This document shows positions 19,019 through 30,770 of a DNA stretch of 64,000 nucleotides, one piece after another (the stretch's first letter is position 1; every line of letters starts with the position of its first letter). The stretch spans positions 186,001 to 250,000 of the forward strand of contig NZ_JANCPR020000001.1 of assembly GCF_028657195.3 (NCBI RefSeq), written 5' to 3'. The notes below the pieces were generated by a model, which had not been told where the DNA came from, ran no database searches, and saw only the letters and a program-made list of their open reading frames with translations. A program made the translations under genes and the position numbers. Origin of the DNA: Streptomyces iconiensis (lineage in GTDB: Bacteria > Actinomycetota > Actinomycetes > Streptomycetales > Streptomycetaceae).

Positions 19019-19915
19019 TCACGCTACTCGCGTGACTCGCTCAAGCAACAGGGAAGGTACCGGCTCCCCCGCCGCCCCGGACACGAGTTGACTGTCAGTC
19101 AACAAAGCGTTGTCCAGGGCGCGGTGGCATGGGCACGGGCCGGGCTGCGACTGCTCCACGTACCGCCTGACGATGCGCTGTGCCGCATCGACGTTGGACG
19201 CCATCACCTCGGCCACACTGCGTGCGTCGACCGCGTCGTGACCAGGGTGCCAGCAGTCGTAGTCGGTGACGAGCGCCAGTCCCGCGTAGCAGAGTTCCGC
19301 CTCGCGGGCGAGCCTCGCCTCGGGCAGGGCCGTCATGCCGATCACGTCCATGCCCCACGAGCGGTACAGCTCGGACTCGGCGCGGGTGGAGAACTGGGGC
19401 CCTTCTATGCAGCAGTACGTACCGGGCTCGTGCACGGCGGGGTGCTCCCGTGCCGCCGCACGCCCCAGCGTGCTGCGCACCCGGCCGCAGTAGGGGTCGG
19501 CCAGCGACACATGCGCCACCAGTCCGTCGCCGAAGAACGAGGCAGGACGTGTTCCCCGGGTGTGGTCGATGAGTTGGTCGAGGATGACGATGTCACCCGG
19601 CGCGATGTCGCCGCGCAGGCTCCCCACGGCGCCCACGCTGATGACCTCCTGGACTCCCAGGTACTTCAGCGCGTAGAGGTTCGCGCGTGCCGGAATGTCG
19701 GAGGGTGCGATGCGATGTCCCGCGCCGTGCCGCGCGAGAAAGGCGACGCTGCGGTCTCCCAGTTTTCCGAGGACCAGCGGATCGCTCGGGGCTCCGTAGG
19801 GGGTGTTCAACGTGACTTTCTGCACGTCCTTCAGACCCTCGAATTCATAGAGCCCGCTGCCGCCGATGATGCCGATGTCGGCCGAATGAAGGGTCGTGCT
19901 TTCTGCATTTCGCAC
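19019..19915 (-). CDS. flB: 5'-fluoro-5'-deoxyadenosine phosphorylase (MTA phosphorylase family)
   Basis: A 298-residue PNP/MTAP-fold enzyme that should split 5'-FDA with phosphate to 5-fluoro-5-deoxyribose-1-phosphate and adenine. IGIIGGSGLYEF opens the fold; LARHGAGHRIAPSDIPARAN binds phosphate; CIEGPQFSTRAES and MTALPEARLARE bind ribose; VTDYDCWH holds the aspartates that select adenine rather than hypoxanthine. GTG 19915 (GGGGAC upstream) is preferred over the longer frame. It is divergent from fluorinase across a ~200-bp promoter region with a CCGTACG palindrome. Housekeeping MTA phosphorylase would be the alternative, but the setting argues for FlB; it may serve both. Confidence 0.85.
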   Translation of the reverse strand: MRNAESTTLHSADIGIIGGSGLYEFEGLKDVQKVTLNTPYGAPSDPLVLGKLGDRSVAFLARHGAGHRIAPSDIPARANLYALKYLGVQEVISVGAVGSLRGDIAPGDIVILDQLIDHTRGTRPASFFGDGLVAHVSLADPYCGRVRSTLGRAAAREHPAVHEPGTYCCIEGPQFSTRAESELYRSWGMDVIGMTALPEARLAREAELCYAGLALVTDYDCWHPGHDAVDARSVAEVMASNVDAAQRIVRRYVEQSQPGPCPCHRALDNALLTDSQLVSGAAGEPVPSLLLERVTRVA

Positions 19916-19965
19916 ACCGTCCCCTTTCTTTGCGCTCCTTCTCGTGCCCGGGTGCATGACCCTAG

Positions 19966-21018
<1,053 letters not shown>

Positions 21019-21121
21019 CACACACCCGTACCGGGGCCGGAGGCCGGCGTTGTCATCAGCCGGCGTCCGGCCCTCCGGCACGACCAAGAGGCAGTTCCCT
21101 CTGAACGAATGAGCATTGACC

Positions 21122-23044
21122 ATGCATCCCACTCAGCACATTCAGCACGCTGACGTTCCCCTTTCCCTGCAGACCATCGCGGAGCTGATCGACGAGGAGG
21201 AGAAGGAACAGACAGAGGTTCTCCACCTCACCGCGAACGAGACCGTTCTTTCTCCGCTGGCACAGCGGGTGCTCTCCAGCCCGCTGTCGGAGAGATATCT
21301 GCTGGAGCACCTCGAAATGCGGGAGTCGTCCCCCGCGCGCCTCAACAATCTGCTGCTCCGCGGACTGAACCGAATCAGCATGATCGAGAATTCGGCCACC
21401 GAGGTGTGCAGGCAACTCTTCGGAAGCCGGTTCGCCGAGTTCCGCTGTCTGTCAGGACTGCACGCGATGCAGACCACTTTCGCGGCCCTCACGGAGCCGG
21501 GCGACACGGTCATGCGGGTGGCTACCAAAGACGGTGGGCACTTTCTTACCGAGCTCATCTGCCGCACCTTCGGGCGGCAGAGCTGCACCTATGTGTACAA
21601 CGACGACATGTCGATCGACATGGACAGGACGCGGGAAGTCTTCAAGAAGGAGCGGCCGTCCCTGCTGTACGTGGACGCGATGAACTATCTCTTCCCGTTC
21701 CCGCTCGGCGACCTGAAGGAGATCGCCGGGGACACCCCGCTCGTCTTCGACGCGTCCCACACCCTCGGACTGATCGCGGGCGGCCGGTTCCAGGACCCGC
21801 TCCGCGAAGGCGCCGACATCCTTCAGGCGAACACCCACAAAACACTGTTCGGGCCCCAGAAAGGCATCATCCTGGGGAACGACCGCGCGCTGATGGAGAA
21901 CGTGGGCTACACGCTGTCCTCCGGCATGGTGAGCAGCCAGCACACGGCTCCGACCATCGCGCTGTTCATCGCGCTCCACGAGATGCGGCAGGAAGGGGAG
22001 CGGTACGCGGACCGGGTCCTGGAGAACGCCAGGTACCTCGCCGGGGAACTCCACCGGCGCGGCGTACAGGTGCTCGCCGAGTCCCGGGGATTCACCGCGA
22101 ACCATATGTTCTTCGTCGACACCCGGGACATCGGAAGTGGCCCCGAGGTCCTGGACCGGGTGGTGCGCGCCAACATATCCGCCAACCGCGTGGTGGCCTT
22201 CCACCACCGGGACACCCTCAGGTTCGGCGTCCAGGAGATCACCCGGAGGGGATTCGGGAAACCGGAACTGGACGAGATCGCCTCGCTGCTCGCCTCCGTG
22301 CTCCTGAACAAGGAGGAGCCGGAGCAGGTACGCCCCCGGGTGCGGGAGCTGGCCAGGCGGCACCAACAGGTGTACTACACGGGCCAGGAAGAGCGGCAGC
22401 ACACCCCGCCCCGGGAACCTGCCCGGGAGCCCGCCGGGGAGCCCGCCCGTGAGTCCGTCCGGCTGTCCGGCCAGGAGACACCGGTACGGCGACCGCGCTG
22501 GATCGGCATTCACCTGGCTCCCTCAGGTATCACTCCGCGCAAGGAGGCATACGTACGGGCGCGCGAACTCGGCGCCCTGGCAGGTGAGTTCCCGCACCAG
22601 ATCGACTCGGCGGGCAACATCAGCTGTACGGACCAGGACGGTCGGCTGTTCGTGACCGGCAGTGGCGTCTACATCAAGGACCTGGCCCCGGACGACTTCG
22701 TCGAGATCACCGGGCGGGACGGCTGGACACTCCAGTGCCAGGGAGACGGACCGCCGTCGGCCGAGGCCCACCTGCACCAGCTGCTGCGGGAACGGACCAA
22801 CGCCAGGTACGTCGTGCACAACCACTGCATCGTCAGCAGGCAGATGGAAGAGAACGAGGGGTTGCTGGTGCTGCCCCCGCAGGAGTACGGCAGTGTCGCC
22901 CTGGCCGAGGCCGTGGCCGAGGGCGCCGCACAGAGCCAGGTGATGTACGTCCGCCGCCATGGTCTGGTGTTCTGGTCGCCGGACTTCGAGGAGTGCAGGG
23001 ATCTCGTACGGAAGTTCGGGGCGCGCACACTGCGCCGCCGGTGA
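21122..23044 (+). CDS. 4-fluorothreonine transaldolase (SHMT-like PLP domain fused to class II aldolase domain)
   Basis: A 640-residue two-domain enzyme expected to exchange the side chain of L-threonine with fluoroacetaldehyde, giving 4-fluorothreonine and acetaldehyde. Residues ~1-410 are a serine-hydroxymethyltransferase-like fold with FDASHTLGLIAG and the PLP lysine Lys240 in QANTHKTLFGPQKG. A Pro/Arg/Glu-rich linker (about 425-455) leads to a class II aldolase/epimerase domain with metal-ligand histidines (RYVVHNHCIVS). This fusion is the hallmark of S. cattleya FTase. It begins 103 bases after flA on the same strand, probably co-transcribed. The ribosome site is weak. In S. cattleya the FTase lies away from flA, so linkage here is informative. 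Confidence 0.9.
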   Translation: MHPTQHIQHADVPLSLQTIAELIDEEEKEQTEVLHLTANETVLSPLAQRVLSSPLSERYLLEHLEMRESSPARLNNLLLRGLNRISMIENSATEVCRQLFGSRFAEFRCLSGLHAMQTTFAALTEPGDTVMRVATKDGGHFLTELICRTFGRQSCTYVYNDDMSIDMDRTREVFKKERPSLLYVDAMNYLFPFPLGDLKEIAGDTPLVFDASHTLGLIAGGRFQDPLREGADILQANTHKTLFGPQKGIILGNDRALMENVGYTLSSGMVSSQHTAPTIALFIALHEMRQEGERYADRVLENARYLAGELHRRGVQVLAESRGFTANHMFFVDTRDIGSGPEVLDRVVRANISANRVVAFHHRDTLRFGVQEITRRGFGKPELDEIASLLASVLLNKEEPEQVRPRVRELARRHQQVYYTGQEERQHTPPREPAREPAGEPARESVRLSGQETPVRRPRWIGIHLAPSGITPRKEAYVRARELGALAGEFPHQIDSAGNISCTDQDGRLFVTGSGVYIKDLAPDDFVEITGRDGWTLQCQGDGPPSAEAHLHQLLRERTNARYVVHNHCIVSRQMEENEGLLVLPPQEYGSVALAEAVAEGAAQSQVMYVRRHGLVFWSPDFEECRDLVRKFGARTLRRR

Positions 23045-23139
23045 CGTGCGGTGGAGCCCGTGCCCGGCCGCACGGGTTCCGGTCCACCGCCTTACTCTCT
23101 GTATCAGGAACAGCGGCACCCCGCAGGGAGTAAGGCGAG

Positions 23140-23712
23140 ATGGACAACATGGACGGGCAGGCGCCGGCGAACGGCGTGGGAGCGACGGTGGGCGTACAGG
23201 TCCGCCGCTCGCGGCAGTTCCGCGGTCTCTCGCTCGCGGAACTGTCACGGCTCTCCGGAGTCAGCCGCGCGACGCTCTCCGGAATCGAGTCCCGGCAGGG
23301 CAATCCGACCATCGAGACCATCTCGGCCATCGCCGTCGCGCTGCGGCTGCCTCTCGGTGACCTCCTGACCGACTCCTCCCCTCAGCCCACCGTGGTACGT
23401 GCGGGGACGGCGGCTCCGGACACCAGCAAGCAGGAACTCCTGGACCGGCTGGGTGCCGGAGGACTGAGCGAGATCTGGCGGCTGCGCATCGCGGAGACCG
23501 GCAGGCGCATCGACAGCCCGCCGCACAGCGGGGGCACGGTCGAGCGCGTCGTCGTGCTGCGCGGCGCGCTGCGCCTGGGTCCTCTCGACTCACCCGCCGA
23601 GCTGGCCGAGGGCGACTTCGTCACCTTCTCCGCCGACGTGGGGCACTTCTACGAGTCCCTGGAGCCCGGTGTCGACGCGGTGCTCGTGATGACGTATCCG
23701 GCGACGCCGTGA
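23140..23712 (+). CDS. XRE-family regulator with C-terminal cupin domain
   Basis: A 190-residue protein. Residues ~18-72 form an XRE HTH (LSLAELSRLSGVSRATLSGIESRQGNP begins the helix pair), and residues ~115-190 form a small-molecule-binding cupin (VERVVVLRGALRLG, AEGDFVTFSADVGHFYES). Such HTH-cupin proteins are ligand-responsive repressors or activators. It lies downstream of the transaldolase on the same strand. It converges on, and overlaps by 64 bases, the LuxR gene on the other strand. It probably controls part of the organofluorine locus. Confidence 0.8.
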   Translation: MDNMDGQAPANGVGATVGVQVRRSRQFRGLSLAELSRLSGVSRATLSGIESRQGNPTIETISAIAVALRLPLGDLLTDSSPQPTVVRAGTAAPDTSKQELLDRLGAGGLSEIWRLRIAETGRRIDSPPHSGGTVERVVVLRGALRLGPLDSPAELAEGDFVTFSADVGHFYESLEPGVDAVLVMTYPATP

Positions 23713-24458
23713 CCTGACCGCGATCCTCCGCCCGTGGGCTGTACCGGAGCCAATCCCGGTGGGGCGTGCTCGGCTGTCGCGCCGGGGATCAGGCCGCGGT
23801 CCGCCGCCCTGCACACCGCGTCTGTGCGGCATGTCGCGCCCAACTTCGCGTAGACGTTGGACAGATGACGCTTTACGGTGCCCTCCGTGATGAACAGGTG
23901 CCGTGCGATCTGGGAGTTGCGCAGCCCGCCGGCGACCAGTTCGACGATCTCCACCTCCCGCGCGGTGAGCAGGCCGGGTGCCGTCGTCTCCTGCAGTCCG
24001 TCGAGTGTCCGGGAGGACAGGGACAGCACAAGGCGGTCGGACCCGCACGCGACGACCCGGACGGCGCCCGCGAGTTCCTGGGGACTGACATGCCGGGGGA
24101 GCACCGCGTGCACCCCGGCGCCGAGCATGCCGCGTACGGCGAACGGATCGTCCCGCGCCAGCAGGACGACGACGCGGGTGTCCGGCGTGCACGCACGCAG
24201 CCGGGCCACGTCCTGCGGAGCCCCCGCGTCCGTGTGCGCGACCCCGACCAGGACCACGTCGGGCCGGAGCGCGGGGAGTGCGGCCTCCGCCTCGGCGGTG
24301 GTCCCCGACTGGGTCACGACGGTGAAGGACTCCTCGGCGGAGAGGAAGTGCACGAGGCCCGCCCGGAAGAACTCGTTCTCGTCGACCACGGCGATGCTGA
24401 CAGCGGTCGCCGCCTCCCGGGGAGGTGCCACGGCGACGCTTTCCTGACCCAGCGTCAT
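23649..24458 (-). CDS. flG: Orphan NarL/LuxR-type response regulator with degenerate receiver
   Basis: A 269-residue regulator: receiver-like domain (about 18-135), then LuxR HTH (LLTAREVEIVELVAGGLRNSQ and GTVKRHLSNVYAKLG, about 160-225) and a Gly/Ser-rich tail. The receiver lacks the phospho-acceptor aspartate: the usual VVLxD reads VVLVGVAHTDA. The invariant lysine is also replaced (VLPRHVS). It is thus probably not switched by phosphorylation; ligand binding is one alternative. No histidine kinase is nearby. Its start overlaps the antiporter stop (ATGA), so the two are translationally coupled. The symbol follows the regulator beside flH in S. cattleya and is inferred. Confidence 0.75.
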   Translation of the reverse strand: MTLGQESVAVAPPREAATAVSIAVVDENEFFRAGLVHFLSAEESFTVVTQSGTTAEAEAALPALRPDVVLVGVAHTDAGAPQDVARLRACTPDTRVVVLLARDDPFAVRGMLGAGVHAVLPRHVSPQELAGAVRVVACGSDRLVLSLSSRTLDGLQETTAPGLLTAREVEIVELVAGGLRNSQIARHLFITEGTVKRHLSNVYAKLGATCRTDAVCRAADRGLIPGATAEHAPPGLAPVQPTGGGSRSGHGVAGYVITSTASTPGSRDS

Positions 24459-26047
24459 GGAGTGTCTGCCTTCCGGTCGTTCTTCTCGTTCTTCAGGTCG
24501 ATGAGAGGTGCACCTTCGGTGTGCTCGCCCGGCGCTCCCGCGTCCGTCCCCGCGTCCGTCCCCAGGACCGTTCCCGTGTCCGCGTGCGTGTCAGCGTCCA
24601 GCAGCTCGGCGCCTTCCGGCGGTTGAGGTCCGTCCGGCGGCCGGACACCGTTCGGCGGGCCTGCGCCTGCGGGCGGTTCCGGGCCGTCCAGCGGCCTGGG
24701 GCCGGCCAGTGGTGGCGGCTCCTCCAGCGGCTTGGGGCCGTCCCGTGGCTCGGGACCGTCCTGCGCGGTCAGCGGGTTACCCCGGTCGAGCGTCCTGGTG
24801 AGCCAGACCCCCGCCATCTGGGAGGTGACGATCGACAGGACGACGAGCGCGGAGAAGAAGTCCTCGCTGATGATCCCGGCGCCGAAGGTGACCGAGGCCA
24901 GCACGATTCCCGGTCCGCCCCGCGCGTTCATGGCGGCTGCCAGGTTCGAGGCGGAGCGGTTGTTCTGCCCCCCGATCCTGGCGCCGAGCCATACGCTGCT
25001 GAACTTCACCACGCAGGCGAAGACGAGGAACCAGGCGAAGAACACGATGTCGAAGTGGTGTATGAGATCCAGCTTCACCCCGACGAGTGCGAAGTAGACG
25101 GGAATGAAGAAGGAGTACGAGATCCCGCGCAGCGTTTCCCGCGCGTCCTCAGCACGCCCCGACCTGGCATCGCACACACCGGCGACAAGGGCTCCGAATA
25201 TCGGGTCTATACCAAGTCCTATACAGGCCAGGCACAGCGCGAAGATGAACACCATCAAATAGGCGGCCGGGCTGCGCCGGGACAGTATGTTCCAGCGCGC
25301 GTCCATGAGGAGGCCGAAGATTCGTCCCCCGTACTTGAGAAGCAACGCCAGGAAAATGCAGGGGGCGATGGTGTAGTAGAGGACGGCCCAGTGGAGAGGC
25401 GCTTCACTGACCAGTGCGCCAAATCCTTGCGCGTCCCCTGAAGTTGCTCCTGAAATCCCCATGACCACGGCCAGTGTCACGTAGAGGACCACATCTTCGA
25501 GGACCGCGACAGAGAGCACCATACGGGCGAAGTGGGTGCCGAGAATACCGAGGTCCAGCATGATGCGGGAGATCACAGGGATGCTGGTGATGGCGATGGC
25601 CATACCGAATATGAGCACGATGGACGTGCTCGACCCCTGGGCCCCCGAGAGCCCGTCGAGCCCCGCTGTTCCGGAGAGTGTGATCCCTGCGGCGAAGGGG
25701 ATCAGCAGCCCCAGGAGCGACATGGACATGATGCTGCGGCGCTCGGTCCCCGTGGTGGACTGGCCGCGCAGCTCGGTCCCCGTCAGATACACCAGCAGCA
25801 GCAGCCCCAACTGGTAGATGAGGCTCAGCGCGTGCGCCGTCGGCCCGTCCGGCGGGATGAGGTCCGCCTGCACCCCCGGTGCGAAGAAGCCGAGAACGGT
25901 GGGCCCGAGCAGCAGGCCCCCGAGGATCTCACCGATGACCGGCGGCTGCTTCACGATCTGGAACAGATATGCCGCGCCGTGCGCTGTAATGACCAGAAAG
26001 GCTAGAGCGATAAGTATGCGCGCGACTTCACCGGTGCCCAGGAACAT
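24455..26047 (-). CDS. flH: CPA2-family monovalent cation/H+ antiporter
   Basis: A 530-residue Kef/NapA-type antiporter with about 12 transmembrane helices over the first ~400 residues (QPPVIGEILGGLLLGP, ITSIPVISRIMLDLG, LEDVVLYVTL, MNARGGPGIVLA). A ~130-residue cytosolic tail follows, strikingly rich in Pro/Gly/Glu with repeated DGPxP words. ATG 26047 follows GGAGGG by 8 bases. S. cattleya flH is an Na+/H+ antiporter in the same cluster position, beside a LuxR regulator and SAH hydrolase. A role in fluoride or pH homeostasis is inferred, not shown. It is co-transcribed with the downstream regulator. Confidence 0.85.
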   Translation of the reverse strand: MFLGTGEVARILIALAFLVITAHGAAYLFQIVKQPPVIGEILGGLLLGPTVLGFFAPGVQADLIPPDGPTAHALSLIYQLGLLLLVYLTGTELRGQSTTGTERRSIMSMSLLGLLIPFAAGITLSGTAGLDGLSGAQGSSTSIVLIFGMAIAITSIPVISRIMLDLGILGTHFARMVLSVAVLEDVVLYVTLAVVMGISGATSGDAQGFGALVSEAPLHWAVLYYTIAPCIFLALLLKYGGRIFGLLMDARWNILSRRSPAAYLMVFIFALCLACIGLGIDPIFGALVAGVCDARSGRAEDARETLRGISYSFFIPVYFALVGVKLDLIHHFDIVFFAWFLVFACVVKFSSVWLGARIGGQNNRSASNLAAAMNARGGPGIVLASVTFGAGIISEDFFSALVVLSIVTSQMAGVWLTRTLDRGNPLTAQDGPEPRDGPKPLEEPPPLAGPRPLDGPEPPAGAGPPNGVRPPDGPQPPEGAELLDADTHADTGTVLGTDAGTDAGAPGEHTEGAPLIDLKNEKNDRKADTP

Positions 26048-26317
26048 TCTCAGCCCTCCGCTCCAACGGGAGCTGCACAACTCCCGGGATATTGTTACCT
26101 GAACGATAAATGACCTGTCCAGGGGCACGGAGAAAATCAACCTTCTCGCCGTTCGCCTGCATCGGAAGGATTCATCCTGTTAGGGGAGCCCCCGCATTTC
26201 TGCACCTGAAGGTGGACCCAAAATATCAGCAGCCAGGCGGTTGTTGAACAGGGAGCCGCATGCAGACAATGCTCGGGCCGGCCGATTGGCGACGGCGTCA
26301 TGAGAGGGGCATGTCAG
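26048..26317. promoter_or_regulatory. Divergent promoter region between flH and SAH hydrolase
   Basis: No gene is seen. The stretch is AT-richer than its surroundings (around ATATTGTTACC and CGATAAATGACC). It contains the perfect palindrome CACCT-GA-AGGTG at 26203-26214, a possible shared operator. Confidence 0.35.
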
Positions 26318-27781
<1,464 letters not shown>

Positions 27782-27916
27782 GGGCAGTACGCGCGGCATC
27801 CGAGCGTCCGCCGTGCCGCAGGCACCACCGATACCACCGGTACCACCGGCACAACGGGCGCCGGCCCGGGCACCGCACCGCGCCGCGTCCGCCGCGCCCA
27901 CGAGAGGAGACCGTCC

Positions 27917-28462
27917 ATGGAGCACACCAGCCCCGACGCCAACGCAGCGGTTCTGTCGACCATCCGGGACGTACCGGGATTCCCCGATCCCGGCATCACC
28001 TTCAAGGACATCACCCCCTTACTGGCCGACCCCGTGGCCTTCGCAGCCGCCGTCGCCGCGATGGCCGAGCCCTTCGCGGGGCGCACGGACAAGGTCGCGG
28101 GCATCGAGGCACGCGGCTTCCTGTTCGGTGTCTCCCTGGCAGCGCGCCTCGGCCTCGGCTTCGTGCCGCTCCGCAAGGCCGGCAAGCTGCCGGGGCGCAC
28201 CCTCGCGGAGAGCTACGCGCTGGAGTACGGGGAGGCGACGCTGGAGGTGCACCAGGACGCCTTCCAGCCGACGGACAGGGTGCTTGTGGTCGACGACATC
28301 CTCGCGACAGGCGGTACGGCGGCGGCAGCCGTGCGGCTGGTACGCCGCACAGGCGCCTCGGTCGCGGGATTCACCGCGCTCCTGGCTCTCGATCTGCTGC
28401 CGGAGTGGCCGGGACTCGCCGATGTCACCACCCATTTCGTCCTGCCCCGCAGTGCGGGCTGA
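27917..28462 (+). CDS. apt: Adenine phosphoribosyltransferase
   Basis: A 181-residue purine phosphoribosyltransferase converting adenine and PRPP to AMP. FPDPGITFKDITPLLADP (adenine site), GIEARGFLFG and the PRPP loop VLVVDDILATGGTA are all present. Adenine is the by-product of the FlB reaction, so this gene salvages it; it lies 4 bases before a DUF190 gene and downstream of SAH hydrolase in a rightward unit. Leucine codon 35 is TTA (28019-28021), linking expression to bldA. The Streptomyces housekeeping apt normally sits elsewhere (near secDF/relA), so this is probably a dedicated second copy. Confidence 0.9.
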   Translation: MEHTSPDANAAVLSTIRDVPGFPDPGITFKDITPLLADPVAFAAAVAAMAEPFAGRTDKVAGIEARGFLFGVSLAARLGLGFVPLRKAGKLPGRTLAESYALEYGEATLEVHQDAFQPTDRVLVVDDILATGGTAAAAVRLVRRTGASVAGFTALLALDLLPEWPGLADVTTHFVLPRSAG

Positions 28463-28465
28463 GCC

Positions 28466-28840
28466 GTGGAGCCTCCAGCGGGGCCGTACGCGGCAACCGA
28501 GGCGGGCACCCTGCACCGCGTGACCGTCTACGTACGGAGCACGGACAGGTCAGGGCATGTGCCGCTGTACGTGGAACTCGTACGGCGCGCACGGCGCGAA
28601 GGCGTAATGGGAGCCTCCGCACTGCCCTGCGTGGCCGGCTTCGGAAGAGCCGGGGTCCTCCATGGCGCCGGGCGGCACGGCGTCCCGCGTGACCGTCCCG
28701 TCATGGTCCTCGTCGTCGACACCCCGGAACGGGTCGCGCGGTTCGTCCGCGTACTGGCGCAGATCGCTCCGGAGAGCTTCGCCGTACTGGACGAGGTCAC
28801 CGGCGGCGTGCTCTCGGCACGGACCGGCGCTGACGAGTGA
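28466..28840 (+). CDS. DUF190 family protein (first copy)
   Basis: A 124-residue protein of the PII-like DUF190 family (LHRVTVYVRSTDRSGHVPLYVELVRRARREGVMGAS start and DRPVMVLVVDTPERV). DUF190 genes often accompany the fluoride exporter crcB, so fluoride sensing or homeostasis is a reasonable guess; biochemical function is unknown to me. GTG 28466 lies 3 bases after the apt stop, implying co-translation. A second, divergent DUF190 is encoded 3.6 kb downstream. Confidence 0.75.
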   Translation: MEPPAGPYAATEAGTLHRVTVYVRSTDRSGHVPLYVELVRRARREGVMGASALPCVAGFGRAGVLHGAGRHGVPRDRPVMVLVVDTPERVARFVRVLAQIAPESFAVLDEVTGGVLSARTGADE

Positions 28841-28963
28841 CCAACTCGCGCCTCCCGACGGCGGAATGAGCCGTACGTCCTGGCGACAGGCGGAAGCCGG
28901 CAGACACCAGGCCGGCAGGCATCAGGCACCAGGCCAAGTGGCCGGCAGACGGAGGGGAAGCTC

Positions 28964-30061
28964 GTGCCTCGTTCACAGGAAGACGCACAGATGTCCATGT
29001 CAGACGCCCCGCGCGGCACGGCGGCCGGGGGACGGGAGGCGCGGGACACCGCGACGCCGCCCGTCATCGGCTGGCAGGACGGCGCCGTCGTGGTGCTCGA
29101 TCAGACCCAACTGCCGCAGCACGTCGTTGCGCTCACGCTCAGGACCGTGGACGAACTGATCGACGCCGTCCGGCGGCTGGCGGTGCGCGGTGCCCCCGTA
29201 CTGGGCGCAGCGGGAGCGCTGGGAGTGGCACTGGCGGCCCGGCAGGCTCAACTGGGCGGCTGGTCCGCCACGTTTCTCGGCGAGCAGGTGGAGCGCCTGC
29301 GTGCGGCCCGTCCCACGGCCGTCGACCTCGGTGTGGGCGTCTCGGCCGTGCTGCCCGCACTGCGCCAGGGCCCCGAGGCGGCCAGGGTCTCCGCGCTGGC
29401 GTATCTCGCACGGGTGGTGGAGGCCAGCCACCGCATCGGTGAGCGGGGCGCCGACTTCGTGGCCGAAGCCTGCGGGACCGGGCCGCTCACCGTGCAGACG
29501 CACTGCAACACCGGGGCGCTGGCGTGTGTCGAGTGGGGCACGGCGCTGGGAGTGATCCGCTCGCTGCACGCCAGACACCTGATGAGCCGGGTCATCGTCG
29601 ACGAAACGCGCCCTCTGCTCCAGGGCGCCCGGCTCACCTGCTGGGAGTTGGGCCGCGCCGGCATCGACTACCGCCTGGTCTGCGACGGCGCCGGCCCCTT
29701 CGTGCTCGCCAGGGAGCAGGTGGACGCCGTGGTGGTCGGGGCGGACCGGATAGCGGCGAACGGGGACACCGCGAACAAGATCGGAACCTTCGGCCTCGCA
29801 CTGGCCGCCCGGCACGCGGGGATCCCCTTTGTCGTGGCGGCTCCTGAGACGACGCTCGACGGTTCGCTGCCCGACGGCTCGGCCATACCGGTCGAAAGCC
29901 GCTCCGAAGACGAGGTCACGCACGCGGGCGGCCGTCGGGTGGCTCCCGATGACGCCCGGGCGCTCAACTACGCGTTCGACATCACTCCGGCCGGGCTCAT
30001 CTCCGCCATCGTCACGGACCGCAGGCTCATCACCTCCCCCGCGGGACCCTCGGCCTGGTGA
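28964..30061 (+). CDS. 5-fluoro-5-deoxyribose-1-phosphate isomerase (MtnA family)
   Basis: A 365-residue protein of the eIF2B-like methylthioribose-1-phosphate isomerase family. The catalytic cysteine in THCNTGALA (about 180) and aspartate in VVGADRIAANGD (about 263) are both present, as are VRGAPVLGAAGALG and the C-terminal FDITPAGLISAIVTD. In the fluorometabolite pathway an MtnA-type isomerase turns 5-fluoro-5-deoxyribose-1-phosphate into the ribulose form. It follows flI, apt and DUF190 on the same strand. GAGGGGAAG precedes GTG 28964. It could also serve methionine salvage, but the context favours the fluorinated substrate. Confidence 0.85.
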   Translation: MPRSQEDAQMSMSDAPRGTAAGGREARDTATPPVIGWQDGAVVVLDQTQLPQHVVALTLRTVDELIDAVRRLAVRGAPVLGAAGALGVALAARQAQLGGWSATFLGEQVERLRAARPTAVDLGVGVSAVLPALRQGPEAARVSALAYLARVVEASHRIGERGADFVAEACGTGPLTVQTHCNTGALACVEWGTALGVIRSLHARHLMSRVIVDETRPLLQGARLTCWELGRAGIDYRLVCDGAGPFVLAREQVDAVVVGADRIAANGDTANKIGTFGLALAARHAGIPFVVAAPETTLDGSLPDGSAIPVESRSEDEVTHAGGRRVAPDDARALNYAFDITPAGLISAIVTDRRLITSPAGPSAW

Positions 30062-30095
30062 CATCGCGTGACGAGAAGCGGAACTCGCCCTTCGC

Positions 30096-30770
30096 TCAAC
30101 TGCTCGCGTACGCAGAAGGACTGGGGATCAGGCCCCCGGCGTACGCCTGGGCCACGGCCTGCGATCTGTTGCGCAGGCCCAGCTTGGACAGGAGCCGGGA
30201 GACGTGCGACTTGACGGTGGCTTCTCCCAGGGAGAGCGTCTTGGCGATCTCGCGGTTCGCCATGCCCGCCGCTATCAGCCGGAGCACCTCCAGCTCCCGT
30301 GCCGTCAGCGTGCTGAACATGTCGGCGACGCGGGTCGTGGAGAGCGAGAGCGCGCCCCATGGTTCCAGCGCGGAGACGGTGTCAGGGGGCAGCACCGTAT
30401 AGCCCGCGGCGACCGCGTGCACCGCGGCGATCAGATGCCGCGGGGGATCGCTTTTGGCCAGGAAAGCGCGGGCACCTGCCAGCAGTCCGCGCAGGGCCAC
30501 CGTGGGGTCGAACGACTGGGTGATGAAGGCCAGCCCGATGGAAGATGCCTCGCCGTCCTTGGAGAGGGCATGGCTCATGCGCAGCCCTTCCCCGTACGGC
30601 ATGTTGAGTTCGACGAACGCCACATCCGGCCTGTGTTGCTCAGCCAACTTGAGCACTTCCGAAATGTTGCCGGTTTCTGCGACGACCCTGAGTCCCTCGT
30701 CATCTTCCAGAATTTTACGCAGTCCCTTCCTGATCAGGATATTTTCCGCACACAGAAGAATCGTGGTCAC
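30096..30770 (-). CDS. Orphan NarL/LuxR-type regulator with Asp-to-Glu receiver
   Basis: A 224-residue receiver plus LuxR HTH protein (LTARELEVLRLIAAGMANREIAKTL begins the HTH). The phospho-acceptor position is glutamate (DVAFVELNMP, normally LMDLRMP) and the acidic pair near the N-terminus is reduced (LLCAEN). The conserved Thr/Lys pair is kept (FITQS, FLAKSD). Glu can mimic phospho-Asp, so the protein may be constitutively active. It is divergent from flK across a 793-bp regulatory region and convergent with the isomerase. No kinase is nearby. Confidence 0.8.
   Translation of the reverse strand: MTTILLCAENILIRKGLRKILEDDEGLRVVAETGNISEVLKLAEQHRPDVAFVELNMPYGEGLRMSHALSKDGEASSIGLAFITQSFDPTVALRGLLAGARAFLAKSDPPRHLIAAVHAVAAGYTVLPPDTVSALEPWGALSLSTTRVADMFSTLTARELEVLRLIAAGMANREIAKTLSLGEATVKSHVSRLLSKLGLRNRSQAVAQAYAGGLIPSPSAYASS

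Noticed and set aside
19019..19915. FlB homologue as only a methionine-salvage MTA phosphorylase
   Set aside because: The family cannot separate the two roles, but divergent placement from fluorinase and linkage to the isomerase favour the fluorometabolite role.
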